Of a stretch of 64,000 nt of DNA, positions 16,216 to 23,695 are shown piece by piece. Within the stretch, counting starts at the first letter, position 1; each line of letters opens with the position of its first letter. Origin of the DNA: Nocardioides soli. Lineage in GTDB: Bacteria; Actinomycetota; Actinomycetes; Propionibacteriales; Nocardioidaceae. The stretch covers positions 248,001 through 312,000 of the forward strand of contig NZ_JACHWR010000002.1 of assembly GCF_014191495.1 (NCBI RefSeq). The letters run 5' to 3'. Both the position numbers and the translations under genes were made by a program. Under the pieces are notes generated by a model that worked only from the letters and a program-made list of their open reading frames with translations, was not told the origin of the DNA and searched no databases.

Positions 16216-17381
16216 GCGTCGCTCCCGAGGCGGACCCGGTCGACCTGGAGGCGGTGCGCGACCGGCTGGCGCGCTCGCCGGGAGAGCTGACGCCCCACCG
16301 CGTGGCCGAGGCGCTGCGCGAGAGCGGCCGACCGGTCGGCGACGCAGCCGTGCTCGCCGTCTACGAGACCCTGCGCCGCGACGTGGTCGGTGCCGGTCCG
16401 CTCGAGCCCCTCCTGCGCACTCCCCAGGTCACCGACGTCCTCGTCAACGGCGCCGAGCACGTCTACCTCGACCGCGGTGCCGGCCTCGAGCTCACCACGG
16501 TCCGGTTCCGCGACGAGGAGTCCGTCCGCCGCCTGGCGCAGCGACTGGCGGCGCTCGGCGGGCGCCGCCTCGACGACGCGACGCCGTACGTCGACCTGCG
16601 ACTGCCCGACGGCACCCGCTTCCATGCGGTGCTCGCCCCGCTGGCCCGGCCGGGCACGGTGATCTCGCTGCGCGTGCCGCGGCGCCAGGCGTTCACGCTC
16701 GACGAGCTGGTCCACTCCGGCACGCTGGGCCAGCCGACCGCCGAGCTGCTCGACGCGATCGTGGCCGCCCGGCTGGCGTTCCTGGTCAGCGGCGGCACCG
16801 GCTCCGGCAAGACCACGCTCCTCGCGGCGCTGCTCGGCCGGGTGCCGCCGCAGGAGCGCGTCGTCGTGGTCGAGGACGCCAGCGAGCTGCGGCCCGACCA
16901 TCCCCACGTCGTCGCCCTGGAGGGCCGACCGCCCAATATCGAGGGCGCGGGCGCCGTCGACGTCCGCGTGCTGGTGCGGCAGGCGCTGCGGATGCGGCCC
17001 GACCGGCTCGTGGTCGGCGAGGTGCGCGGCGCCGAGGTGGTCGATCTGCTGGCGGCCCTCAATACCGGCCACGAGGGCGGGTGCGGCACGCTGCACGCCA
17101 ACTCCGCGCTCGACGTCCCGGCGCGCATCGAGGCGCTGGCCCTCGCCGGCGGACTGGGGCGCGACGCCGCCCACAGCCAGCTCGCCTCGGCCGTCGACGT
17201 CGTGCTCCACCTCTCCCGTGACCGCGACGGTCGGCGCCGGCTCCGGCAGGTCGCGGTGCCCAGCAGGTCGCCGGACGGGCTGGTCGCGATGAGCGCCGCG
17301 CTCGTCGTCGCGGCCGATGGCCGAGCGCGACCGGGTCCGGCGGCCGACGAGCTGGCCGACCGGCTGGGCGGCGCCCCATGA
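16212..17381 (+). CDS. tadA: TadA-type secretion ATPase (Rv3659c-like)
   Basis: A 389-residue type II/IV secretion ATPase. The N-terminal domain (about 50-160) contains the conserved VTDVLVNG segment. The P-loop GGTGSGKT is at 194-201, followed by the Asp box (VVEDASELRP) and Walker B region (DRLVVGEVRGAEV) with the His box around GTLHANSA. It powers assembly of the small Flp-like pilin encoded downstream. ATGA overlap with both neighbours marks one operon. Confidence 0.93.
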   Translation: MSVAPEADPVDLEAVRDRLARSPGELTPHRVAEALRESGRPVGDAAVLAVYETLRRDVVGAGPLEPLLRTPQVTDVLVNGAEHVYLDRGAGLELTTVRFRDEESVRRLAQRLAALGGRRLDDATPYVDLRLPDGTRFHAVLAPLARPGTVISLRVPRRQAFTLDELVHSGTLGQPTAELLDAIVAARLAFLVSGGTGSGKTTLLAALLGRVPPQERVVVVEDASELRPDHPHVVALEGRPPNIEGAGAVDVRVLVRQALRMRPDRLVVGEVRGAEVVDLLAALNTGHEGGCGTLHANSALDVPARIEALALAGGLGRDAAHSQLASAVDVVLHLSRDRDGRRRLRQVAVPSRSPDGLVAMSAALVVAADGRARPGPAADELADRLGGAP

Positions 17382-18154
17382 CGGTGATGGTGCTGGCCGC
17401 GGGGTGCGCGGCCGGGGCCGCCGCCCTGCTGGTGCGATCGCCGCCCCGCCTGGCGGGGCGGGCCCGGATGTCCGGGCGCTCGCAGCTGGCGGCGGGGGCC
17501 GCGGTGGTCGCGCTCGCGGTGGTCCTGGTCCCCGGACTCTCGGCGCTGAGCGCCGTCGGCGCCCTCGCGGCGCTCGGTGGCGTCGCGCTCGTCCGCCGCC
17601 AGCGGGCCAGGCGGGCCGCGGCGGCCACGGCCGCCCGGGTGCTCGAGACCTGCGAGGCGATGGCGAGCGAGCTCGCGGGCGGGCTGCCACCGGGCGACTG
17701 CCTCGATCGGGCGGCGCGCACCTGGGTGCCGCTGGCGCCGGTCGCGGCGGCGTTCCGGGTCGGTGCCGACGTGCCGTCCGCGCTGCGGGCCGTCGCCACC
17801 GAGGTCGACGGGGCCGGAGACCTGCGGGTCGTCGCCGCCGCGTGGCAGGTCGCCCACCGCACCGGCGAGGGCCTGGCCGCGACGGTCGACCGGGTCGCGA
17901 TCTCACTGCGCGCCGACGCCGGCACCCGCCGCGTGGTGGCGGGCGAGCTGGCGTCAGCGCGGGCGACCGCGCGGCTGGTCGCCGGGCTCCCGATCCTCGC
18001 GCTGCTCATGGGATCGGGTGCCGGAGGCGATCCGTGGCGGTTCCTGCTCCGGACGCCCGCGGGGCTGGGCTGCCTGGCGGCCGGCCTCGCCTTCGGGCTG
18101 GCCGGGCTGTGGTGGATCGAGACGATCGCCCGCGACGCCGGGGACGCGACGTGA
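17378..18154 (+). CDS. tadB: TadB-like type II secretion F-domain membrane protein
   Basis: A 258-residue inner-membrane protein. N-terminal hydrophobic segments (about 1-20 and 35-65) precede a cytoplasmic GspF-like domain (about 85-185, with MASELAGGLPPGDCL) and two C-terminal helices (about 195-250). It is shorter than canonical TadB, as usual in actinobacterial versions (Rv3658c). It probably forms the membrane platform with the next protein. Overlaps at both ends. Confidence 0.85.
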   Translation: MTVMVLAAGCAAGAAALLVRSPPRLAGRARMSGRSQLAAGAAVVALAVVLVPGLSALSAVGALAALGGVALVRRQRARRAAAATAARVLETCEAMASELAGGLPPGDCLDRAARTWVPLAPVAAAFRVGADVPSALRAVATEVDGAGDLRVVAAAWQVAHRTGEGLAATVDRVAISLRADAGTRRVVAGELASARATARLVAGLPILALLMGSGAGGDPWRFLLRTPAGLGCLAAGLAFGLAGLWWIETIARDAGDAT

Positions 18155-18864
18155 GTCTCTGGCTCGCGGTACTGGCCGCGGCCGGTGCGGCGGCGATGCT
18201 GGTGCGGCCCAGACCGGTGCCGCCGACCGTCGCCGCTCCCGCGCCGGCCTCGTCGGGTGTCGGCTGGCTGCATCGGCACCGCCTGCTCTGGGCAGGCTGC
18301 GCCGGAGCCGGCGCACTGACGTTCGTCTCCGGGCCCGCCGGCATCCCCGCCGGTGCGGTCGCGGCGGTCGTCGTGTGGATCGTCATCGGGCGCGCCGAGC
18401 CCGCGTCCGAGCGCGCCCGTCGTCGCGCCGTCACTCGCGACCTGCCCTACGTCGTGGCGCTCGTGGCCGCGACCCTGCGAGCCGGCGCATCGCCCCAGGA
18501 CGGCATCGCCCAGGTGTGCGCCGCGCTGCCCGGCCCGGCCGCCGACCGGCTGCTCGGGGCGGCCGCCCGGCTCTCGCTCGGGCTCGACCCCGTCGAGGTC
18601 TGGTCGTCGCTCACGGCGGAGCCCGCTCTCGCGCCGCTGGGCCGCGCCCTCGCGCGAGCCCACGAGACCGGCGCACCGGTGGTGGCGACCGTCGAGAGAC
18701 TCGCCGACGAGCTCGCCCGCAACGCCCGGGCCGATACCGAGGAACGCGCCCGCGCCGTGGGGGTGCGGGCCGCCGTGCCGCTCGGGCTGTGCCTGCTGCC
18801 GGCCTTCGTGCTGATCGGCATCGTCCCGCTCGTCGTGGCCCTCCTGAGCGGCCTCGACCTGTGA
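18151..18864 (+). CDS. tadC: TadC-like type II secretion F-domain membrane protein
   Basis: A 237-residue membrane protein with helices near 2-18, 50-90 and 205-232. The GspF-like domain carries VALVAATLRAGASPQDGI, the second of the paired platform proteins (Rv3657c-like). The GTG start overlaps the tadB stop. A gap of 161 bp follows before the pilin gene, leaving room for a separate promoter that would allow higher pilin expression. Confidence 0.85.
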   Translation: MSLWLAVLAAAGAAAMLVRPRPVPPTVAAPAPASSGVGWLHRHRLLWAGCAGAGALTFVSGPAGIPAGAVAAVVVWIVIGRAEPASERARRRAVTRDLPYVVALVAATLRAGASPQDGIAQVCAALPGPAADRLLGAAARLSLGLDPVEVWSSLTAEPALAPLGRALARAHETGAPVVATVERLADELARNARADTEERARAVGVRAAVPLGLCLLPAFVLIGIVPLVVALLSGLDL

Positions 18865-19025
18865 GGGTCGCCGGCGCCGGGCCACGAGTCGTCCACCGCC
18901 GGCGCTCCGACCGCATCGTCCACAGCCTCGGCCGTCGCGGCGGCGGACCGTCCCCGCGATGTCGCATCGTCGTACTCCCGGACCACATCGGGTGGCCCGG
19001 GAAGCCTTCAGAACAAGGAGATTCC

Positions 19026-19229
19026 ATGTCCCTCCACCTCCGTGACCGACGCCGGCGCGAGCCGGCCTGCCACGACCAGCGCGGCATCACCACCGCCGAG
19101 TACGCCGTCGGCACCGCGGCCGGCGCCGGCCTGGCCGGGCTGCTCTACAAGCTGCTCACCGGCGGCTTCGGAGACCAGCTGCTCAAGACCCTCTTCGACC
19201 ACGTGCTCGGGCTCCTGGGCATCGGATGA
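19026..19229 (+). CDS. Flp-type pilin (DUF4244)
   Basis: A 67-residue prepilin. A charged leader of about 19 residues ends at RG, followed by ITTAEYAVGTAAGAGLAGLL, the hydrophobic pilin helix with the +5-type glutamate. DUF4244 proteins (Rv3656c) are the actinobacterial Flp-like pilins of this locus. A strong ribosome site (AAGGAG, 6 nt before ATG) fits high expression. The stop overlaps the TadE start. No prepilin peptidase is encoded in the window. Confidence 0.88.
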   Translation: MSLHLRDRRRREPACHDQRGITTAEYAVGTAAGAGLAGLLYKLLTGGFGDQLLKTLFDHVLGLLGIG

Positions 19230-19660
19230 GCCACCCCACGGGATCGCGGACCTCCCCCGATGCGCTCCTCCGGTCCGCGACTCCGTGGGGGTACCTGCGG
19301 TCCGAGCGCGGTGCCGCCACCGCAGAGCTGGCGATGGTGCTGCCGCTGCTGCTCGCCGCGACGATCGGACTGGTCTGGCTGCTCGCGGTCGGGGCCGCCC
19401 AGGTGCGCGCCGTCGACGCCGCGCGGGAGACCGCCCGGGCCGTCGCGCGTGGCGACGACGTCGCGGCGGCCGTCGGCCGCGGGGAGCAGGTCGCCCCGCC
19501 GGGCAGCCGGGTCAGCGTCGACAGGTCCGGCGGCGAGGTCCGGGTGACCGTCACGGGCCGGGTCCGCGGTCCCGGTGGACTGTTCGACCTGCCGCACGCG
19601 CAGGTGTCGGCCGACGCGGTCGCGGTCGCCGAGGAGACGGCGCCCGAGGCGGTGCCGTGA
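19226..19660 (+). CDS. TadE-like pseudopilin
   Basis: A 144-residue protein with a hydrophilic leader to about residue 28, then RGAATAELAMVLPLLLAATI, the TadE-type pilin-like helix with a glutamate at position +5 of the mature form. A soluble beta-rich C-terminal domain follows (about 75-130). It corresponds to Rv3655c. It is likely a minor pilin exported by the tad machinery. ATGA overlaps with the pilin gene. Confidence 0.85.
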   Translation: MSHPTGSRTSPDALLRSATPWGYLRSERGAATAELAMVLPLLLAATIGLVWLLAVGAAQVRAVDAARETARAVARGDDVAAAVGRGEQVAPPGSRVSVDRSGGEVRVTVTGRVRGPGGLFDLPHAQVSADAVAVAEETAPEAVP

Positions 19661-19998
19661 GCCGCGACCAGCGGGGATCGGCGGCGCCGTTCGCGGTCGC
19701 GTGCCTGGGCCTGTTGGTGCTCGTCGCGGCCGCCCTCGGCGTGGTCGCCGCCATGATCCACGCTCAGCGGCGCGCCCAGAGTGCGGCCGACCTCGCGGCG
19801 CTCGCCGCGGCGCGAGCGCTGGCCCACGGGGCGGACGGGTGCGGCGAGGGCACCCGGATCGCCACGGTGAACGGGGCACGCTTGGTGTCGTGTGCGGTGG
19901 CGGGTCGCGAGGTGCGGCTGCGCGTGGAGGTCACCGGTCCCCGGTGGCTCGGGCAGTCGGCGGACCTGGTCGCCGAGGCGCGCGCGGGACCCGGCTGA
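19657..19998 (+). CDS. TadG/Rv3654c-like secretion-neighbourhood protein
   Basis: A 113-residue protein. The N-terminus DQRGSAAPFAVACLGLLVLV is a TadG/TadE-like anchor, followed by QRRAQSAADLAALAAARAL, typical of Flp-pilus-assembly TadG N-termini, and a short extracytoplasmic domain with two cysteines. It ends the tad operon. The GTG start overlaps the previous stop. This is the short form named for the helicase/secretion neighbourhood. Confidence 0.85.
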   Translation: MSRDQRGSAAPFAVACLGLLVLVAAALGVVAAMIHAQRRAQSAADLAALAAARALAHGADGCGEGTRIATVNGARLVSCAVAGREVRLRVEVTGPRWLGQSADLVAEARAGPG

Positions 19999-20031
19999 GC
20001 CCGGCGCCGGCGCGGGTCGTGGTGCCGTGCC

Positions 20032-20082
20032 GCGGTGAGTAGGCAACCGTTCCGGGCACCACGACGGTTGCCTGCTCACCGC
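20032..20082. terminator. Bidirectional terminator between tad operon and membrane protein gene
   Basis: Two 19-nt arms (20032-20050 and 20064-20082) pair with one mismatch around a 13-nt loop. The hairpin sits between convergent genes and can stop both transcripts. No T-run follows on either side. Confidence 0.7.
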
Positions 20083-20106
20083 CGGACGGGTGCCGTGCAG
20101 CGGGGC

Positions 20107-20406
20107 TCAGAAGGGTCGTTCGCCGTCCGGGCTCTCGCGTTGCCGGTCGGCGTCCTGCCGGTCGAGCTTGTCGTTCAGCTCGCTGAGCTGCTTGGCCTCG
20201 CGGCGGTGCCGGAGACTGCGCTTCGTACCCCACTTGGTGAGGCCGATGCCCCAGAGGATCGCCACGCCGCTCCCGAGCCCGATCAGGTACAGCCCGAGGG
20301 CGGTGACGTCGAAGCCGAGCAGCTCGACTCCGGTGCCGTCGGCGGTGAACACGGCCGCTACGACCGCAAGCGCACCGACCACGAGGAGCAGCAGTCCTGC
20401 GACCAT
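20107..20406 (-). CDS. Small two-helix membrane protein, LapA-like
   Basis: A 99-residue protein with two hydrophobic helices (about 2-20 and 33-55) and a highly charged C-terminal half (KRSLRHRREAKQLSELNDKL, then Asp/Glu/Arg-rich). This layout is common among LapA-domain and related actinobacterial envelope proteins, but no specific function is known. It is 9 bp before the helicase stop codon region and on the same strand, so it may be co-transcribed with the helicase. Confidence 0.65.
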   Translation of the reverse strand: MVAGLLLLVVGALAVVAAVFTADGTGVELLGFDVTALGLYLIGLGSGVAILWGIGLTKWGTKRSLRHRREAKQLSELNDKLDRQDADRQRESPDGERPF

Positions 20407-20415
20407 GCCGCGACG

Positions 20416-22743
20416 CTATCCCGCTCCGAGCAGCAGGTCGAGCAGCGCGGCGGCGCCGGACTTGTCGAGCGGGTTGTTCTGGTTGCCGCACTTGGGCGAC
20501 TGGATGCATGACGGGCACCCGTCGTCGCAGCCGCACGAGACGATCGTGTCGCGGGTGGCGCCCAGCCAGTCGCGGGCGGCGCGGAAGCCGCGCTCGGCGA
20601 AGCCGGCGCCACCCGGGTGGCCGTCGTAGACGAACACGGTCAGCTGCCCGGTGTCGGGGTGTACGGCCGTGGAGACGCCGCCGATGTCCCACCGGTCGCA
20701 GGTCGCGAAGAGTGGCAGCAGCCCGATCGAGCAGTGCTCGGCCGCGTGTGCGGCGCCCGGCAGGTCGCGCGTCGTCAGCCCCGCCTCGGTCAGCGCGTGC
20801 TCGGGCACGGTCCACCAGACGGCGGCCGTGCGCAGCGACCGCTCGGGCAGGTCGAGGGGCTCCTCGCCGAGCACCTCGCCGCCGGGCTGGCGCCGCTTGA
20901 GGTAGGCCACGACCTGGTGGCTGACGTCGACCAGCCCGAAGGACAGGCGGCAGTCGCCCCAGGCGGCGTGCGCCCGCTCCTCGACGATGGAGATGTCGGT
21001 GATCTCGCGGGCGGTCGTGGAGTAGTCGGTCTCGGTACGGTCGATGACGGCCACGTGCTCGTCGAGGTCGAGCGAGCGCACCAGCCAGGTCTCGCCGCGG
21101 TGGACGTAGACGGCGCCCGCATGGGCCGTCGCGTGCGCGCTCGAGGCGTCGACGGTGCCGACGACGCGGCCGGTCTCGGCCTCGACGAGCTGCACCGGCG
21201 CGCCGCCGGCAGAGCGGATGTCGGCGAGGTCGCTGGCCCGGCGCCGGTCGGTCCAGAACCAGCCCCGCGGCCGGCGGCGCAGCAGTCCGCCGTCGGTCAG
21301 GGCGGCCATGATCTCGCCGGCGGTCGGCCCGAAGAGCGGGAGGTCGGCCTCGGTCAGCGGGATCTCCTGGGCCGCGGCGCACAGGTGCGGCCCGAGCACG
21401 TACGGATTCGCCGGGTCGAAGACCGTCGCCTCGACCGGCCGGCCGAGCAGCGCCTCGGGGTGCGTGACCAGATAGGTGTCCAGCGGGTCGTCGCGGGCGA
21501 TCAGGACGCCGAGTGCGTCGCGCGCACCGCGCCCGGCCCGGCCGACCTGCTGCCACAGCGCGGCACGGGTGCCGGGGAAGCCGGCCATCAGCACTGCGTC
21601 GAGACCGCTGACGTCGATACCGAGCTCCAAGGCGTTGGTGGCGGCCAGACCCGCGAGATCACCGCTGCGCAGCGCCTCCTCCAGGGCCCGGCGCTCCTCG
21701 GGCAGGTAACCCCCGCGGTACGCCGCGACCCGCCCGGGCAGTGACGGGTCGACCTCGGCGAGCAGCTCCGCGGCCGTCATCGCGACCTGTTCGGCGCCCC
21801 GTCGCGACCGGACGAAGGCGAGCGTCCGGGCGTCGGAGGCGACCAGGTCGGCGAGCAGGTCGGCGGTCTCCGACGACGCCGCCCGGCGCACGGGCGCGCC
21901 GTTCTCGCCCGTGAAGGAGGTGAACGGCGGCTCCCACAGCGCGAGCGCGACCCGGCCCCGGGGCGAGCCGTCGCCGGTGACGGCGAGCACGTCGAGCCCG
22001 GTGAGCCGGCCCGCCGCGACCTCCGGCTCGGCCACGGTCGCCGACGCGAGGACGAACGTCGGGGCGGCGCCGTACGCCGCGCACAGCCGGCGCAGCCGAC
22101 GCAGCACGTGGGACACGTGTGCACCGAAGACCCCGCGGTAGTGGTGGCACTCGTCGACGACGACGTACTGCAGCGAGCCGAGGAAGGACGACCACCGCTG
22201 GTGCCCGGGGAGTAGCGAGCGGTGCAGCATGTCCGGATTGGTGAGCACGTACTCGCCGTGGTCGCGGGCCCAGTCGCGCTGCTCGTGCGAGCTGTCGCCG
22301 TCGTGGGTGGTCGCGCGCACGTCCAGGCCCAGCGCGGTCACGCCGGCGAGCTGGTCCTGCGCGAGCGCCTTGGTCGGGGCGACGTAGAGCACGGTCGCGC
22401 CCCGCTGCCCCCGGGCGCCGCGTGTCGCGCGGATCGCGCTCAGCGCGGGCAGCTGGTAGCCCAGGCTCTTGCCGGACGCCGTGCCGGTGGCCAGCACGAC
22501 GTGCTGACCCTCCCACGCCCCCTCCGCCGCGACGACCTGATGCCGCCACGGCCGCTCGACCCCCCGGGCCTCGAACGCGGCCACGACGTCGGCGCCGGCC
22601 CAGGCCGGCCAGTCGGCGTACGTCGCCGCCCGCGGGGGCAGCATCTCGAGGTGCCGCAGCCGGTCCTCGCGCCCCGGTACGGACGCCAGCCGGTCCACCA
22701 GGTCGGCGACGTCGACCGGGCGGGAGCGCGGGGTCGTGGTCAC
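20416..22743 (-). CDS. DEAH/DECH-box superfamily 2 helicase with C-terminal Cys cluster (Rv3649-like)
   Basis: A 775-residue helicase. Motif I is [10 protein letters not shown], the DExH box is DECH ([11 protein letters not shown]), motif III is LASATV and motif VI is QQVGRAGRG. The C-terminal DUF1998-type region ends with a four-cysteine cluster ([10 protein letters not shown], then CG), a likely metal site as in the MrfA DNA-repair helicases. It is the helicase that gives the helicase/secretion neighbourhood its name. A role in DNA repair is inferred from MrfA. GTG at 22743 removes an unsupported N-terminal extension. Confidence 0.9.
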   Translation of the reverse strand: MTTTPRSRPVDVADLVDRLASVPGREDRLRHLEMLPPRAATYADWPAWAGADVVAAFEARGVERPWRHQVVAAEGAWEGQHVVLATGTASGKSLGYQLPALSAIRATRGARGQRGATVLYVAPTKALAQDQLAGVTALGLDVRATTHDGDSSHEQRDWARDHGEYVLTNPDMLHRSLLPGHQRWSSFLGSLQYVVVDECHHYRGVFGAHVSHVLRRLRRLCAAYGAAPTFVLASATVAEPEVAAGRLTGLDVLAVTGDGSPRGRVALALWEPPFTSFTGENGAPVRRAASSETADLLADLVASDARTLAFVRSRRGAEQVAMTAAELLAEVDPSLPGRVAAYRGGYLPEERRALEEALRSGDLAGLAATNALELGIDVSGLDAVLMAGFPGTRAALWQQVGRAGRGARDALGVLIARDDPLDTYLVTHPEALLGRPVEATVFDPANPYVLGPHLCAAAQEIPLTEADLPLFGPTAGEIMAALTDGGLLRRRPRGWFWTDRRRASDLADIRSAGGAPVQLVEAETGRVVGTVDASSAHATAHAGAVYVHRGETWLVRSLDLDEHVAVIDRTETDYSTTAREITDISIVEERAHAAWGDCRLSFGLVDVSHQVVAYLKRRQPGGEVLGEEPLDLPERSLRTAAVWWTVPEHALTEAGLTTRDLPGAAHAAEHCSIGLLPLFATCDRWDIGGVSTAVHPDTGQLTVFVYDGHPGGAGFAERGFRAARDWLGATRDTIVSCGCDDGCPSCIQSPKCGNQNNPLDKSGAAALLDLLLGAG

Positions 22744-22966
22744 CGATCCATTCTCGCGCGGCGTGCCGACACCGCGTCGTCGCGGGCCGCGGACACCAGG
22801 GCCGGGCCGGGCGCCACGACGTACGCTGCCCGGGCCCTTGCTCCACCGGCTGAGACCTCGTTTGTGCGCGGGACGGCACGAGCGTGGTTTCATTGACCAG
22901 GCCGGACGACATGGGCTGCCCATCGGCGGACCGGCCGACCGATCGAACTGCACGGGGAGTACTGAG

Positions 22967-23305
22967 GTGGATCTGACTCTGACGACGCGCGATGCCGGTG
23001 GGAAGACCATCGTTGCCGTCGGCGGCGAGATCGACGTCTACACGGCTCCGAAGCTGCGCGACAAGATCACCGAGCTCGTGGCCGCCGGCAGCTACGACAT
23101 CGTCGTGGACATGGAGGCGGTCGAGTTCCTCGACTCCACCGGCCTCGGCGTGCTGGTCGGCGGGCTGAAGAAGGTCCGCGCCCATGACGGCTCGCTGGAG
23201 TTGGTCTGCAACCAGGACCGCCTGCTCAAGATCTTCCGGATCACCGGTCTGGCGAAGGTCTTCGTGATCCACGACTCCGCCGAGGCCGCGCTCGCCGGCA
23301 GCTGA
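22967..23305 (+). CDS. STAS-domain anti-sigma factor antagonist
   Basis: A 112-residue single STAS domain. The conserved [13 protein letters not shown] contains Ser57, the residue phosphorylated by anti-sigma kinases in SpoIIAA/BldG-type proteins. Unphosphorylated, such proteins bind the anti-sigma factor and free a stress or developmental sigma factor. No kinase gene is adjacent, so its partner is encoded elsewhere, as for BldG-like proteins with several partners. GTG at 22967 follows GGGGAG. The 223-bp region upstream shows no clear promoter. Confidence 0.92.
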   Translation: MDLTLTTRDAGGKTIVAVGGEIDVYTAPKLRDKITELVAAGSYDIVVDMEAVEFLDSTGLGVLVGGLKKVRAHDGSLELVCNQDRLLKIFRITGLAKVFVIHDSAEAALAGS

Positions 23306-23340
23306 CCCGGCGCCACCCGCCCGCGCCACCCGGCTCGCAT

Positions 23341-23369
23341 CGCCCCGTCGTCCACCGGACGACGGGGCG
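23341..23369 (+). terminator. Terminator hairpin after the STAS gene
   Basis: Perfect 13-bp GC-rich stem (23341-23353 with 23357-23369) with a 3-nt loop, 36 bp after the stop codon of the STAS gene. Confidence 0.75.
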
Positions 23370-23462
23370 ATCTGCGTGTCGGCCGGCGTCCTCCCGGCGC
23401 CCGGGGAGCCCGTCCATCGGCGGAAGCGACGGCGACACGCCGGTGCGCTGCGGCGTGTCGCG

Positions 23463-23492
23463 CTCGTTTCCCCGGGCGACCGGGGAAACGAG
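23463..23492. other. Perfect 13-bp hairpin upstream of hppA
   Basis: CTCGTTTCCCCGG (23463-23475) pairs perfectly with 23480-23492 around a GCGA tetraloop. It is 200 bp upstream of hppA and 158 bp after the STAS stop, so it is not an obvious terminator for either. It could be a second terminator, a protein-binding palindrome or a repeat element. Confidence 0.6.
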
Positions 23493-23695
23493 AGGACGCG
23501 CGCCCGGTGGCGGCCCCCAGACCCGCCCGACGCGCACATTCCGGGCCCGGTCTGGACCGTCCGCCTCAGGCGTCAAACCGCAACTCGTGGTGTGTTCCGG
23601 GTCACACCCCAGGGGGTCTGCACGCTCGGGCATGCGTAGACTCCGGCGCGTCCGGCTGAGATCTGCATCACCCAATCGCACCCAGGAGGAACCAC

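Larger units (their letters stand above)
23306..23695 (+). other. 390-bp gap between STAS gene and hppA with two perfect hairpins
   Basis: It holds a terminator-like hairpin directly after the STAS gene (23341-23369) and a second perfect 13-bp hairpin (23463-23492), listed separately. A possible -10 element TAGACT (23637-23642) lies 54 bp before the hppA start, with no good -35. An AGGAGG ribosome site precedes hppA. No gene is recognised in the gap. Confidence 0.6.
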
